A DNA stretch of 64,000 nt from Streptomyces triculaminicus (GTDB taxonomy: Bacteria > Actinomycetota > Actinomycetes > Streptomycetales > Streptomycetaceae), in the NCBI RefSeq assembly GCF_017349075.1, contig NZ_JAFMOF010000002.1:744001-808000 (forward strand), written 5' to 3'. The notes under the pieces are model-generated. The model did not search any database, was not told where the DNA came from, and saw nothing but the letters and a program-made list of their open reading frames with translations. Made by a program: the position numbers and the translations under genes. The stretch's first letter is position 1. The number at the start of each line of letters is the position of its first letter. Positions 43,263-52,969 of this stretch are shown here, piece by piece.

Positions 43263-44441
43263 TCAGGGCGCGGCCTCCGGCCGCTCGGGACGGGCGTACG
43301 TACGCCCCTTCCAGGCCGCGCCCCGCCCCCGGTAGTGCTGCACCGCCGAGTCCACGGTCATCAGCAGGTAGAGCAGGGCCGTGAACGGCAGCAGCGGCGC
43401 GAGCCACGGCGGCTGCCGGTAGTAACGCAGCATCGGCAGGTACGTCCCCGCCATCACCGCCCAGGCGGCGGCCCCCAGCGCGAGCGGCCCGACGGCACCG
43501 CCCAGCGCCCCGGCGGCCACCGCCAGCGGCGGCACCAGATAGACCACCGCCAGCCCCATGACGGTCCCGGCCAGCAGCGCCGGACTGTGCAGCAGCTGCG
43601 CGTACGCGCTGCGGGAGACCATCCGCCACAGCGGCCGCAGGCCCGGGTAGGGCCGCACGCTGTCGACCCGCTCGGCGAGCCCCAGCCAGATCCGGCCGCC
43701 GGAGCGCTTGACCGCCCGGGCCAGCGCCACGTCGTCGATCACGGCCTGCCGGATGACGTCCGGGATCCCCGCCCGCTCGGCCGCCTCCCGGCGCAGCAGC
43801 ACACACCCGCCGGCCGCGGCCGCCGTCCGCCCGCCCGCCCGGTTGACCCACCGGAAGGGGTAGAGCTGCGCGAAGAAGTAGACGAAGGCCGGCACGATCA
43901 GCCGCTCCCAGCCGGTCGCCACCCTCAGCCGGGCCATCTGCGACACCAGGTCCAGCCCCGAGGCCCGGGCGGCCGCCACCAGTTCCCGCAGGCTGTCCGG
44001 ATCGTGCGCGATGTCCGCGTCCGTCAGCAGCAGGTACTCGGCGTCGGTACGGGCGCGGGCGAGGGAAACGCCGTGCCGCACCGCCCACAGCTTGCCGGTC
44101 CAGCCCGGCCCCGGCTCACCGGGCGAGTCCACGGTCAGCGGCAGCCCGCCGTGCTCCCGGCCCAGCGCCCGGGCCAGCTCGCCGGTGCCGTCCGTGCTCC
44201 CGTCGTCGACGAGGAAGATCTCCGCCCGTCCCGGGTAGTCCTGGGCCAGCAGCGACGGCAGGCTCGACGGCAGCACCTCCGCCTCGTCCCGCGCGGGCAC
44301 CACCACCGCCACGTCCGGCCACCGGGCCGGGGGAGCGCGGTCCGGCAGCCGGACGTCCGTACGCCAGAAGAATCCCTGCCCCGCCAGCAGCCACGCCCAC
44401 GCGGCCAGGGAGCCCGCGGTGATCCACGTCAGCACGCTCAC
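43263..44441 (-). CDS. Family 2 glycosyltransferase, HpnB-like
   Basis: A 392-residue membrane glycosyltransferase. An N-terminal helix (residues 4-22) is followed by the GT-A domain with VVVPARDEAEVLPSSL, VDDGSTDGT and the DAD metal motif, and by three or four C-terminal membrane helices (about residues 290-360). The arrangement resembles the hopene-associated HpnB family, which may glycosylate hopanoids or carotenoids, but no hopanoid cluster is visible here. GTG 44441 is the start. It is convergent with TerD and divergent from the racemase gene. Confidence 0.8.
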   Translation of the reverse strand: MSVLTWITAGSLAAWAWLLAGQGFFWRTDVRLPDRAPPARWPDVAVVVPARDEAEVLPSSLPSLLAQDYPGRAEIFLVDDGSTDGTGELARALGREHGGLPLTVDSPGEPGPGWTGKLWAVRHGVSLARARTDAEYLLLTDADIAHDPDSLRELVAAARASGLDLVSQMARLRVATGWERLIVPAFVYFFAQLYPFRWVNRAGGRTAAAAGGCVLLRREAAERAGIPDVIRQAVIDDVALARAVKRSGGRIWLGLAERVDSVRPYPGLRPLWRMVSRSAYAQLLHSPALLAGTVMGLAVVYLVPPLAVAAGALGGAVGPLALGAAAWAVMAGTYLPMLRYYRQPPWLAPLLPFTALLYLLMTVDSAVQHYRGRGAAWKGRTYARPERPEAAP

Positions 44442-44499
44442 CGGCCGCAGTCTGCCGCAGGACGACGGGGCCGGCGGCCGTATCGATTAAAGTGTCGGG

Positions 44500-45288
44500 G
44501 TGAAGATCGCGCTCATGGACTCCGGCAACGGCCTTCTGGCGGCGGCCGCCGCCGTGCACCGGCTGCGGCCCGACGCCGATCTCGTCCTCTCCTCGGACCC
44601 CGACGGCATGCCCTGGGGCCCCAGGACCACCGAGGGCATCATCGAACGTGCCCTGGCCTGCGCCCGCGCCGCGGCCGCGCATCAGCCCCAGGCGCTGATC
44701 GTCGCCTGCAACACCGCCTCCGTCCATGCCCTGGAGGCGATACGCGCGGAGCTGGAGCCCGGCCTGCCCGTCATCGGGACCGTCCCGGCGATCAAGCCCG
44801 CGGCCTCCGGCGGCGGCCCCATCGCCGTCTGGGCCACCCCGGCCACCACCGGCAGCCCCTACCAGCGCGGGCTGATCCGCGACTTCGCCTCCGGCGTCGA
44901 GGTGACCGAGGTGCCCTGCCCGGGCCTGGCCGACGCCGTGCAGCGCGCCGACGCCGACGCCGTCGAGATCGCCGTGAAGGCCGCTGCCGCCGCCACCCCC
45001 CGCGGGGTGCGCGCCGTCGTCCTGGGCTGCACCCACTACGAGCTCGTCGCCGAGCGCATCCGCGCCGCCCTGCAGGACCCCGCGGCCCCGCCCCTCGAGC
45101 TGTACGGCTCCGCCGACGCCGTCGCGGCCCAGGCGCTGCGCCGCGTGGGCGTGCCGCCCGTCCCCGACGCCGAGCCGTCCGGCAGCCTCACCGTGCTGTT
45201 CAGCGGCCGGGAGGGGGAGCTGGACGCGCCCTCGCTGACCTACCCCGAGGGCCGCTCGCTGCTGCCCGTCGGCGCCTCGCGCCCCTGA
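44500..45288 (+). CDS. Aspartate/glutamate racemase family protein (MurI-like)
   Basis: A 262-residue cofactor-independent racemase. The two catalytic cysteines are C70 in VACNTAS and C177 in VLGCTHYE, as in MurI. The N-terminal segment MDSGNGLLA replaces the FDSGVGGL of true glutamate racemase, so the substrate may be different or this is a second, non-essential copy. GTG 44500 directly gives MKIALMDSG. It is divergent from the glycosyltransferase by about 58 bases. Confidence 0.85.
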   Translation: MKIALMDSGNGLLAAAAAVHRLRPDADLVLSSDPDGMPWGPRTTEGIIERALACARAAAAHQPQALIVACNTASVHALEAIRAELEPGLPVIGTVPAIKPAASGGGPIAVWATPATTGSPYQRGLIRDFASGVEVTEVPCPGLADAVQRADADAVEIAVKAAAAATPRGVRAVVLGCTHYELVAERIRAALQDPAAPPLELYGSADAVAAQALRRVGVPPVPDAEPSGSLTVLFSGREGELDAPSLTYPEGRSLLPVGASRP

Positions 45289-45289
45289 C

Positions 45290-45307
45290 GCAACCCTTCC
45301 GGGTTGC
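45290..45307 (+). terminator. Short hairpin after the racemase gene
   Basis: GCAACCC (45290-45296) and GGGTTGC (45301-45307) form a perfect 7-bp stem with a TTCC loop, 2 bases after the stop codon. Confidence 0.5.
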
Positions 45308-45355
45308 CCGCGCGCACCCCTGCCACCGTGGCGGAACGTGGGTAGGCTGCCCAAT

Positions 45356-45949
45356 ATGAGGGACCACTCCCAGGACCCGCAGGGGCACGAGGGTTCGCAC
45401 GGTGCCGGGAACGACGACCGGCAGGGGCCGGAGACACCCGCCGTCTGGACGGGCCGGGCGACCAACCGGGCCCAGTGGCTGATGGCCGCCGTCGGCGCCG
45501 CCTGTCTGGCGCTCGGCATCGAGCTCGCCGTCGACAGCGCGTGGACCGCGAGCCTCGCCCCGCTGGTGATGGCCGTCGTCGGCTGCGTCGCGGCGGGGCT
45601 GCTGATCCTCTACGGAACCCTCGCCTTCGTCCATGTCGCCGTACGGGTCGACAAGGACACCCTGGAGATCCGCTGCGGCCACATCGGCGTCCCCTGTACC
45701 CGCATCCCGCTCAGTCTCGTGGTCGGCGCCGACTTCGACCCGCGCGTCACCCCGCGTCAGTGGGGCGGCTGGGGTTACCGGTGGCGCCCGGAGAAGGGCA
45801 TGGGGGTGGTGGTGCGGCGCGGCGAGGGGTTCGTGGTCCGGCTCGGCGACGGCCGGACGATCACGGTCACCGTCGACGACGCGGAGGCGGCGGTACGAGT
45901 GATCCGTGACCGCCTGCGCCCGCTCGGCGGCCGCCCGGCCTCGGCCTGA
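45356..45949 (+). CDS. Conserved membrane protein with PH-like C-terminal domain
   Basis: A 197-residue protein. A polar N-terminus (about 40 residues) is followed by two membrane helices (about 45-62 and 68-90) and a C-terminal beta-rich region with WGYRWRPEKGMGVVVRR and GEGFVVRLGDGRTITVTVDD that looks like a small PH-type domain seen in other actinobacterial membrane proteins. Function unknown. ATG 45356 is chosen over GTG 45338; the ribosome site is weak (GGTAGG). Confidence 0.65.
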   Translation: MRDHSQDPQGHEGSHGAGNDDRQGPETPAVWTGRATNRAQWLMAAVGAACLALGIELAVDSAWTASLAPLVMAVVGCVAAGLLILYGTLAFVHVAVRVDKDTLEIRCGHIGVPCTRIPLSLVVGADFDPRVTPRQWGGWGYRWRPEKGMGVVVRRGEGFVVRLGDGRTITVTVDDAEAAVRVIRDRLRPLGGRPASA

Positions 45950-46063
45950 GGGCGCCGGCTCGTTCGCACAGCCCGGTCCTCGGCTCCCTCCATGCGCCCT
46001 GGCCTCGTGCTTTCCGCCCCGGGCGGTGCCGGGGGAGTCGGGTCGGGCCGTTAGGCTCGGCCC

Positions 46064-46546
46064 ATGCCGATTCCCGACTTCCTTCGCGCCCTCCGCACCA
46101 CCGCGGGCCACCAGCTGCTCTGGCTGCCCGGGGTCAGTGCCATCGTCCTCGACGACGACGGCCGGGTGCTGCTGGGCCGCCGCTCGGACACGGGCCAGTG
46201 GTCGATCATCGGCGGCATCCCCGACCCGGGCGAGCAGCCGGCCGCCGCGGTGGTGCGCGAGGTGTACGAGGAGACGGCCGTCCACTGTGTGCCGGAGCGC
46301 GTCCTGCTGGTCGAGGCGCTGGAGCCGTTCACGTACCCCAACGGCGACGTCTGCCAGTACATGGACACCTGCTTCCTCGCCCGCGCGGTGGGCGGTGAGG
46401 CGCAGGTCAACGACGACGAGTCGCTCGAGGTGGGCTGGTTCGAGCTGGACGCCCTGCCGCCGATGCAGAGGTTCGCGCTGACGCGGATCAAGCAGGCGGC
46501 GGCGGGCGGACCCACGTGGTTCGACGGCATCACGGAAGAGCGCTGA
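46064..46546 (+). CDS. NUDIX hydrolase
   Basis: A 160-residue NUDIX protein. The box runs from G51 to about H74 with the REVYEE core (R65, E66, E69, E70) and the surrounding GQWSIIGG and QVNDDESLEVGWFELDALP typical of the ADP-ribose/dNTP-type group. It hydrolyses a nucleoside diphosphate linked to another moiety; the exact substrate is unknown. It starts at ATG 46064. Confidence 0.88.
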   Translation: MPIPDFLRALRTTAGHQLLWLPGVSAIVLDDDGRVLLGRRSDTGQWSIIGGIPDPGEQPAAAVVREVYEETAVHCVPERVLLVEALEPFTYPNGDVCQYMDTCFLARAVGGEAQVNDDESLEVGWFELDALPPMQRFALTRIKQAAAGGPTWFDGITEER

Positions 46547-47123
46547 CCCTCCGGCGGGCGTGCGCAAGGAAATTGAGTGCGCGTCAATTTACTTTCCCCT
46601 CATTTCCGAAGCGCCTGACGTATCGTCAATTCTGAATGGAGATCCATGCGCACCGCGCCGCTCGTGCGCCCTTCTCCGCGTCAGAATCGCCCGTAGGCCA
46701 GTTCGTAGGGCGGTCGTTCCAGCACTCGAAGAAAAAACCGGAAGCAATTCGGTGCCGATCCTTTGGCTCCGATGGTGATACCGGGCGCGCTCGCGCACTG
46801 TTGGGAAAGACGTTGCTTTGCTAAAGTGTCCTCTGCTCATCTTCCGAGAGCAGTCGGGGGTCAGTGAGGATGCACCGCAAAAGCATATGATCGACCGCCC
46901 ACGCAAAAGTCAGCGAGTGCGCCGTTCCTGTGAACGGAAACGCGAGCCGACGAGCCGGATGCCGGGGCGCTCTGACCTTTGGTCAGGCCTCTGACCAGGT
47001 AGAAAGATCAGGTCGCTCCGTCCGTCGTCCCTGCCGCTCGGCGCACCGGCAACCCCCCCGGCCGTATGGCGCGCCCTTGGTTCAGGGTGTTCTCGCCTGC
47101 CCGGGCTGGAATCAGGAACGCGC
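46547..47123. other. Gene-free stretch upstream of an MFS gene
   Basis: No convincing gene is seen in these 577 bases; short open frames have no ribosome sites or recognisable sequence. Base composition is lower in G+C than the flanks. The downstream part holds inverted repeats at 46922-46937 and 46972-46997 just before the MFS start, most likely regulatory sites for that gene. Confidence 0.6.
46922..46997. promoter_or_regulatory. Cluster of inverted repeats before the MFS gene
   Basis: CCGTTC-CTGT-GAACGG (46922-46937) is one dyad. CTGACC-TTT-GGTCAG (46972-46986) and TGGTCAG-GCCT-CTGACCA (46980-46997) overlap, giving three CTGACC-type half-sites. This looks like an operator array for a regulator whose gene is not in the window. 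Confidence 0.5.
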
Positions 47124-48629
47124 ATGAGAAACATTCGGGCGACCCGCGAGTTCCCCCTCGCATTGCGATTGCTATTGTTCAATCAGTTTGGCATCGACAT
47201 CGGGTTCTACCTCCTGCTGCCGTTTCTCGCGGCATATTTGGAACAGGGCCTCGGCATGTCGGCCGCGCTCGTCGGATTCGTGCTCGGTGCGCGGAATCTC
47301 GGCCAACAGGGCCTGTTCATCCTCGGTGGTTCCGCCGCCGACAGACTGGGCCCACGAACGGTGATCATCACCGGGTGCGCGCTGCGGACCGTGGGCTTCG
47401 GCCTCTTCGCCTTCGGCAACTCGCTGTGGCTGCTGCTCGCCGCCTCCGTCCTCACGGGGCTCGCGGCGGCGCTGTTCTATCCCGCCGTACGCACCTACGT
47501 CGCACTGGAGTCGGGCGACCGCAAGGCCGAGGCGTTCGCGCTCCTCAACGTCTACGCCACCATCGGCTCGCTCCTCGGCCTGCTCCTGGGCAGCGTGCTG
47601 TTCCTGGCGGACTTCCGCCTGTGCGCGGTGGTGGTGGCGGGAGTGTTCGGCGTCCTGACGGTCGCCCAGGCGATGGTCCTGCCGACCAGCGGAGCCGCGC
47701 CCGCGGGCCCCTCGGCCTCGGTGCTGGGGGACTGGCGGGAGGCCTTCTGCAATCGCCGGTTCCTGCTGTTCTGCCTCGCCACCACCGGCATGTTCACCAT
47801 GGAGAACCAGCTCTACCTCCTGCTGCCCGAGGGAGCGTTGCGGGCCTCCGGCTGGAAGGGCGCGGCGGGCGTGCTGCTGGCCGCCGGAGCGATCGCCAAC
47901 ATGCTGTTCCAGCTGCGGATCACCAGAGCGCTGGGACGCAACGGAGGCGGCACCCGGTGGGTGAGCTCCGGGCTCGTCGTCATGGGGGTCAGCTTTCTGC
48001 CCCCGCTGCTCGTCTGCGGCACCGAGCCGCCGGGGAGCACCCGTGAGGCGGTGGCGCGGATGGCCGTCATGGTGGCCAGCTCGGTCATGCTCTTCTTCGG
48101 CATCATGGTCGCCCACCCGACGGCGATGGAGATGATCCCCGGCTTCGGACGCGAGAGCCTGACCGGCACCTACTTCGGGCTCTTCTACGTCTTCTCCGGG
48201 ATCGCGGCCACGGCCGGCAACGCGGTGGTCGGGCGGGCCATGGACCTCGGCGGACAGTTCGGCATGTACTGGCTGCCCTGGGTGTGCTGCCTGGCCTTCG
48301 GCCTGTCCTCGGCGGGCTCGGTGGCCCTGCTCTTCCGGGCCGGGATGCTCCCCGTGCTGCCCGCTCCGTCCGGAGCGCCGGTGGCCGAGGGCCCGGTGGT
48401 GGCCCAGCCGACGGCCGGCGGGTCGGGCGCGGCGATCGTCAAGCGGGCGGCGGGCCCGGTGGTTCCCATGGCCCCCACCGGCCCCACGTCCGGCCAGTCC
48501 CCCCAGGGCCCCACGGCGTCCCTGGACCCGACGGGCTCCGCCGGCGACGGCGTCCGGCAACAGGACGCGGCCCGGCTGCCCGGCCCGGCCCGGGCCTCCG
48601 ACGACGCGGCGGACCAGCCGCCGCTGTGA
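47124..48629 (+). CDS. MFS transporter (MdtH-like)
   Basis: A 501-residue 12-helix major facilitator protein, most like MdtH-type drug/solute exporters: helix 1 begins PLALRLLLFNQFGIDIGFYLL and the loop 2-3 motif is GGSAADRLGPRTV. The last 85 or so residues are a cytoplasmic low-complexity tail rich in Gly, Pro, Thr and Ala, unusual for the family. The start ATG 47124 follows a GGAA-type site. Upstream operator-like repeats suggest specific regulation, for example by a toxic substrate. A hairpin terminator follows the stop. Confidence 0.85.
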   Translation: MRNIRATREFPLALRLLLFNQFGIDIGFYLLLPFLAAYLEQGLGMSAALVGFVLGARNLGQQGLFILGGSAADRLGPRTVIITGCALRTVGFGLFAFGNSLWLLLAASVLTGLAAALFYPAVRTYVALESGDRKAEAFALLNVYATIGSLLGLLLGSVLFLADFRLCAVVVAGVFGVLTVAQAMVLPTSGAAPAGPSASVLGDWREAFCNRRFLLFCLATTGMFTMENQLYLLLPEGALRASGWKGAAGVLLAAGAIANMLFQLRITRALGRNGGGTRWVSSGLVVMGVSFLPPLLVCGTEPPGSTREAVARMAVMVASSVMLFFGIMVAHPTAMEMIPGFGRESLTGTYFGLFYVFSGIAATAGNAVVGRAMDLGGQFGMYWLPWVCCLAFGLSSAGSVALLFRAGMLPVLPAPSGAPVAEGPVVAQPTAGGSGAAIVKRAAGPVVPMAPTGPTSGQSPQGPTASLDPTGSAGDGVRQQDAARLPGPARASDDAADQPPL

Positions 48630-48646
48630 CGGAGGCGGCCGTCCGT

Positions 48647-48682
48647 GGTGAGGGAGGCGGTCCTCGGACCGCCTCCCTCACC
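48647..48682 (+). terminator. Terminator after the MFS gene
   Basis: GGTGAGGGAGGCGGTCC (48647-48663) pairs perfectly with 48666-48682, 17 bp with a minimal loop, 17 bases after the stop codon. Confidence 0.75.
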
Positions 48683-48779
48683 TGTCCCGGAGGCGCCCGG
48701 CGCGCGCGTTCGGGTGACCGGGGGCGCCCCGGCGGGTACACGTCTTGCGCGGCGCGGCGGGGCGCCGCAGAGTCGAGGC

Positions 48780-50189
48780 ATGCCCATCGCAACGGTGAAT
48801 CCCGCGAACGGCGAGACGATCAAGAGGTTCGACGCACTGGGACCGGAGGAGACCGAGCGGCGCCTGGCCGCCGCCGACGCGGCCTTCCGCCAGTACCGCA
48901 CCACCGGCTTCGCCGAGCGGGCACGGCTCCTCGAGCGTGCCGCCGGCCTCCTCGACGACGACCGCGAAGACATCGCCCGCACCATGACCACCGAGATGGG
49001 CAAGCCGCTGGCCGCCGCCCGGGCGGAGGCGGCCAAATGCGCCAAGGCCATGCGCTGGTACGCCGCGCACGCCGAGGAACTGCTGGCCGACGAGCTGCCC
49101 CCCGAGACCGATGTGCGCGACGCCGGGGCCGTACGCGCCCGGGTCCACTACCGTCCCCTGGGCGTGATCCTGGCCGTCATGCCGTGGAACTTCCCGCTCT
49201 GGCAGGTCATGCGCTTCGCCGCCCCCGCGCTGATGGCGGGCAACGTCGGGCTGCTCAAGCACGCTTCGAACGTCCCGCAGACGGCGCTCTACCTCGAGGA
49301 CCTCTTCCGTCGCGCCGACTACCCGCAGGGGTGCTTCCAGACCCTGCTCGTGGGCTCCGGCGCGGTCGAGGCCGTCCTGCGCGACGGCCGGGTCGCCGCC
49401 GCGACGCTCACCGGCAGCGAACCCGCCGGCCGGGCCGTCGCCGCGGTCGCCGGCGACGAGGTGAAGAAGACCGTCCTGGAGCTCGGCGGCAGCGACCCGT
49501 ACATCGTGATGCCGTCCGCCGACATCGCCCGCGCCATCCGCACGGCCGTCACCGCCCGCGTGCAGAACAACGGCCAGTCCTGCATCGCGGCCAAGCGCTT
49601 CATCGTCCACGCCGACGTCTACGACACCTTCGCCGAGCGCTTCACCGCCCTCATGGCGGGACTGACCGTCGGCGACCCCCTGGACGAGACCACGGACGTC
49701 GGCCCGCTGGCCACCGAACGCGGCCGCGCCGACCTGGAGGAGCTCGTCGACGACGCCGTGCGCCAGGGCGCGACGGTCCTGTGCGGCGGCCGGCGCCCGG
49801 AGGAGCAACCGAGGGGCTGGTTCTACGAACCCACCGTGCTCGCCGACATCACCCCCGGCATGCGCATCCACCGCGAGGAGGCCTTCGGCCCCGTCGCCAC
49901 CCTCTACCGGGCCGACAGCATCGACGACGCCGTCGGCATCGCCAACGACACGCCCTTCGGCCTCAGTTCCAACGTCTGGACCCGCGACGAGGACGAACAG
50001 CACCGCTTCGTACGCGACATGGAGGCGGGCGGCGTCTTCTTCAACGGCATGACCGCCTCCCACCCCGCCCTGCCCTTCGGCGGAGTGAAGCGCTCCGGCT
50101 ACGGACGCGAGCTGTCCGGCCACGGCATCCGCGAGTTCTGCAACGCCACCACCGTCTGGTACGGAGCGGAGCCCGGCGGCGGGGCGTGA
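48780..50189 (+). CDS. NAD(P)-dependent aldehyde dehydrogenase (succinate-semialdehyde type)
   Basis: A 469-residue aldehyde dehydrogenase. The catalytic cysteine is C268 in [12 protein letters not shown] and the general base E234 in [12 protein letters not shown]; the coenzyme segment is [12 protein letters not shown]. The sequence is closest to the GabD/succinate-semialdehyde dehydrogenase group, which makes succinate from the semialdehyde in GABA or related degradation, but no other GABA gene is nearby. ATG 48780 has only a weak upstream GGCG-type site; the longer upstream frame is a shadow. It is convergent with dhaK. Confidence 0.88.
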   Translation: MPIATVNPANGETIKRFDALGPEETERRLAAADAAFRQYRTTGFAERARLLERAAGLLDDDREDIARTMTTEMGKPLAAARAEAAKCAKAMRWYAAHAEELLADELPPETDVRDAGAVRARVHYRPLGVILAVMPWNFPLWQVMRFAAPALMAGNVGLLKHASNVPQTALYLEDLFRRADYPQGCFQTLLVGSGAVEAVLRDGRVAAATLTGSEPAGRAVAAVAGDEVKKTVLELGGSDPYIVMPSADIARAIRTAVTARVQNNGQSCIAAKRFIVHADVYDTFAERFTALMAGLTVGDPLDETTDVGPLATERGRADLEELVDDAVRQGATVLCGGRRPEEQPRGWFYEPTVLADITPGMRIHREEAFGPVATLYRADSIDDAVGIANDTPFGLSSNVWTRDEDEQHRFVRDMEAGGVFFNGMTASHPALPFGGVKRSGYGRELSGHGIREFCNATTVWYGAEPGGGA

Positions 50190-50214
50190 GAACCGCCCCG
50201 CCGGCCACCACGCG

Positions 50215-51207
50215 TCAGCGGCCCCAGCGCAGCCCCGGGGTCTGCACCGGCGCGTCGTACAGCCGCAGCATCTCGTCGTCCACCAGGCACAGCGTCACCG
50301 TGGCACCGGCCATGTCCAGCGACGTGACGTAGTTGCCCACGAGCGTCCGGGCGACCGGCACGCCGCGCTCGCGCAGCGCCCGGTGCACCTCCGCGTTGAA
50401 CCCGTAGAGCTCCAGCAGCGGCGTCCCGCCCGCGCCGTTGACCAGCACCAGGACCGGCCCGCCCGGCCGCAGGTCCTCCAGCACGGCCTGCACCGCGAAG
50501 TCGGCGATCTCGCCCGACGTCATCATCGCGCGCCGCTCCCGGCCCGGCTCGCCGTGGATGCCCACGCCCAGTTCCAGCTCGCCCGCGGGGAGATCGAAGG
50601 TGGGGCTGCCCTTGGCCGGGGTCGTACAGGCGGCGAGGGCGACCCCGAAGCTGCGCGAGGCCTCGTTCACCCGCCGCGCGATCGCCTCGACCCGCTCGAG
50701 CGGCGCGCCCTGCTCGGCCGCCGCCCCCGCGATCTTCTCCACGAACAGCGTCGCCCCGGTCCCGCGCCGCCCCGCCGTGTAGAGGCTGTCCGTGACCGCG
50801 ACGTCGTCGTTGACGAGCACGCTGGCGACCTGGATGCCCTCGTCCTCGGCGAGTTCGGCGGCCATGTTGAAGTTGAGCACGTCACCGGTGTAGTTCTTCA
50901 CGATGAACAGCACACCCGCACCGCTGTCCACGGCGGCCGCCGCCCGCACCATCTGATCGGGCACCGGCGAGGTGAAGATCTCCCCGGGGCACGCCGCATC
51001 GAGCATCCCCGGCCCCACGAACCCCCCGTGCAACGGCTCATGCCCGGAGCCGCCGCCCGACACCAGCCCCACCTTCCCCGCGACGGGCGCGTCCCGCCGC
51101 ACGATGACGCGCCGCTCCACATCCACGGTCAGCTCGGGATGCGCGGCGGCCATGCCACGCAGCGCGTCGGGCACGACGGTCTCGGGGACGTTGATGAGCA
51201 TTTTCAC
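50215..51207 (-). CDS. dhaK: Dihydroxyacetone kinase subunit DhaK
   Basis: A 330-residue DhaK subunit, which binds dihydroxyacetone covalently on a histidine: H218 in GIHGEPG matches the position in E. coli DhaK. The N-terminal GGGSGHEPLHGGFVG loop is typical. DhaK works with DhaL (nucleotide-binding) and, in PTS-linked forms, DhaM, but neither is next to it; the downstream neighbour is a convergent aldehyde dehydrogenase. GTG 51207 follows GAAGGAG. It may act with subunits encoded elsewhere. Confidence 0.9.
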   Translation of the reverse strand: MKMLINVPETVVPDALRGMAAAHPELTVDVERRVIVRRDAPVAGKVGLVSGGGSGHEPLHGGFVGPGMLDAACPGEIFTSPVPDQMVRAAAAVDSGAGVLFIVKNYTGDVLNFNMAAELAEDEGIQVASVLVNDDVAVTDSLYTAGRRGTGATLFVEKIAGAAAEQGAPLERVEAIARRVNEASRSFGVALAACTTPAKGSPTFDLPAGELELGVGIHGEPGRERRAMMTSGEIADFAVQAVLEDLRPGGPVLVLVNGAGGTPLLELYGFNAEVHRALRERGVPVARTLVGNYVTSLDMAGATVTLCLVDDEMLRLYDAPVQTPGLRWGR

Positions 51208-51540
51208 GGTGGGCTCCTTCAGTATCAGGCGGTCAGGTCGCTGACCCGCGTTTCCGCAGGCCAGTTGCAGTGAAGGGAGTAGGTGATCCTGGCGGGCTCC
51301 GGCGGGCTCCGGCGGGCGGTCGACGGTGGTCCCTGGCGGTACTGATGAATGACCTCATGCTGACTTCGCTGACCGTATATCAGCTCGGCGGGGGCTACTC
51401 GGCATGATGGCCCCAGGGTACTGAGACCGGTGCCCTGAGCTGCGATCGTTCGGGCCGGGCATCACCGGCAGTTCGGGGAAACGTCCTTGCCGCGTCCATA
51501 GTTGTAGCTTCGATCGTCGGCCCTGCACGTTCTCTGAAGG
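51208..51540. other. Gene-free stretch between dhaK and the oxidoreductase gene
   Basis: No coding signal is seen. A short direct repeat GGCGGGCTCC occurs twice and partly a third time at about 51291-51317. The region likely contains the dhaK promoter and the end of the downstream-facing oxidoreductase transcript. Confidence 0.5.
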
Positions 51541-52920
51541 TCACGGTGCCAGGTAGGAGTGGAAGACGTTCTCCGGATCCCATGCGGCCTTGAGCTCCTG
51601 CAGGCGGTCCCAGTCGGCGGGTGCGTACGAGCGGCGGGCCCGGGAGACGTCCGCTTCCAGGTCCGTTTCGGCGATGTAGTGTCCGCCGTGGCCCGACGGA
51701 TCGGCCGAGGTCATGGCAGCCTGCAGCCACTGCGCGTTGGTCCCGTCCGCGGCGGGCTCGTCCCAGACCGCGTAGCACACGAGGTAGGACGCGCCGAGCG
51801 GGGAGAAGGCCATGTTCCGCAGCAGAGCCGGGTCTTCGGAGACGGGCTGCACCGGCGCGAGGACGAGAGACCTGCCGGAAGGGGCGCGGGATATCGCGGC
51901 GGCCATACGGTTCAGCTGTGTCTCATAGTTCTCCCCCGACCACAGCGTGTCCGCCGCGTACCGGTGCGCCGAGGGCCATACCGCGTCGGCGCCCTGGTGC
52001 AGGCGGGCGAACGACGTCGGTTCGGGCGCCTGTAGGAGGACGGCGCTGTCGGCGAGGGGGCAGGACTTTGCCGGCGAGAGAGCGGCGAGTGCTTCCTCGT
52101 GTGTCGTGGCGAACGCGGTCATGCCGACCAGGACCCGCGGACCGGGCGGGGCGGTGGCGGTCGGTTCGCCGGAAGCCGTGAGGACCAGGGCCGTCTCGAC
52201 GTTCGCCGGGAGTTCGCGCGCGACTCCTTCCGCCCAGGCTGCCACGGGGCCGGTCGCGGCCGGCGGGAAGGTGAGGCTCGTGGTCACGACGGCCCCCGGG
52301 TGGGGGTGCAGGCGGAGCCGGAAACGGGTGACGACGGCGAAGAATCCGGGCCCCGCGCCGCGGGCGGCCCAGAAGAGGTCGGCGTTCTCGGTCTCGCTGC
52401 ACGTGACCGTCCGACCGTCGGCGGTGACGGCCCGGATCTCCAGGACGTCGGCGCATGACGGTCCCCACGCACGGGAGTTCCACCCGAGTCCGCCGCTGAG
52501 CAGGAATCCGCCGACCGCGACGGAAGGGCAGTGGCCCACGGGAAAGGCGAGGTCGTACGGGGCCAGTGCCTCGACCAGGTCCCCTCCGGTGGCGGCGGGC
52601 CCCACAGCGGCCGTCATCGCCCCCGGGGCGATGCTGCACTGCCGGAGCCCGGAGAGGTCGATGAGCAGGCTCCCGTCGCGGAGCTGGGAGCCGGACCAAT
52701 TGTGCCCGCCGGAACGCGTCGAGACGCGGAACCCCTCGGAGCGTGCATAGGAGAGGGCCTCCGGAACGTCCCGCTCGGAGGCCGCCCGCACAATGGCCTC
52801 GGGGAAGCGCTCCGGCTTGCGTCCGTTCCAGACCGCGGCGGCCCTGGCGGTGTCGTACGCGGGGTCTCCCCGCCGGAGAAGGGCTCCTTCGAAGCGTGCT
52901 GCGGGAGAACGCCCGGGCAT
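51541..52920 (-). CDS. FAD-linked oxidoreductase of the berberine bridge enzyme type
   Basis: A 459-residue PCMH/VAO-type flavoprotein with a C-terminal BBE domain. Two covalent FAD attachment residues are visible: H73 in RSGGHNWSG and C131 in GHCPSVAVGG, as in bicovalent oxidoreductases such as glucooligosaccharide oxidase and several antibiotic biosynthetic enzymes. The C-terminal AAWDPENVFHSYLAP is the usual BBE end. No signal peptide is obvious. It is the second gene after the double-ABM membrane protein gene, 49 bases apart, suggesting one operon. The substrate, perhaps a sugar or a secondary metabolite, is unknown. Confidence 0.85.
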   Translation of the reverse strand: MPGRSPAARFEGALLRRGDPAYDTARAAAVWNGRKPERFPEAIVRAASERDVPEALSYARSEGFRVSTRSGGHNWSGSQLRDGSLLIDLSGLRQCSIAPGAMTAAVGPAATGGDLVEALAPYDLAFPVGHCPSVAVGGFLLSGGLGWNSRAWGPSCADVLEIRAVTADGRTVTCSETENADLFWAARGAGPGFFAVVTRFRLRLHPHPGAVVTTSLTFPPAATGPVAAWAEGVARELPANVETALVLTASGEPTATAPPGPRVLVGMTAFATTHEEALAALSPAKSCPLADSAVLLQAPEPTSFARLHQGADAVWPSAHRYAADTLWSGENYETQLNRMAAAISRAPSGRSLVLAPVQPVSEDPALLRNMAFSPLGASYLVCYAVWDEPAADGTNAQWLQAAMTSADPSGHGGHYIAETDLEADVSRARRSYAPADWDRLQELKAAWDPENVFHSYLAP

Positions 52921-52969
52921 CGTGACCTCCTCCTCGACGGGCCGGTTGCGGCGGGTGGCGGGACCGGGG

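Noticed and set aside
46560..46906. Short frames on both strands in the gap before the MFS gene
   Set aside because: No ribosome sites and no family pattern; composition suggests regulatory rather than coding DNA.
51291..51317. GGCGGGCTCC direct repeats
   Set aside because: Only two to three copies of a GC-rich decamer, most likely chance slippage rather than a functional array.
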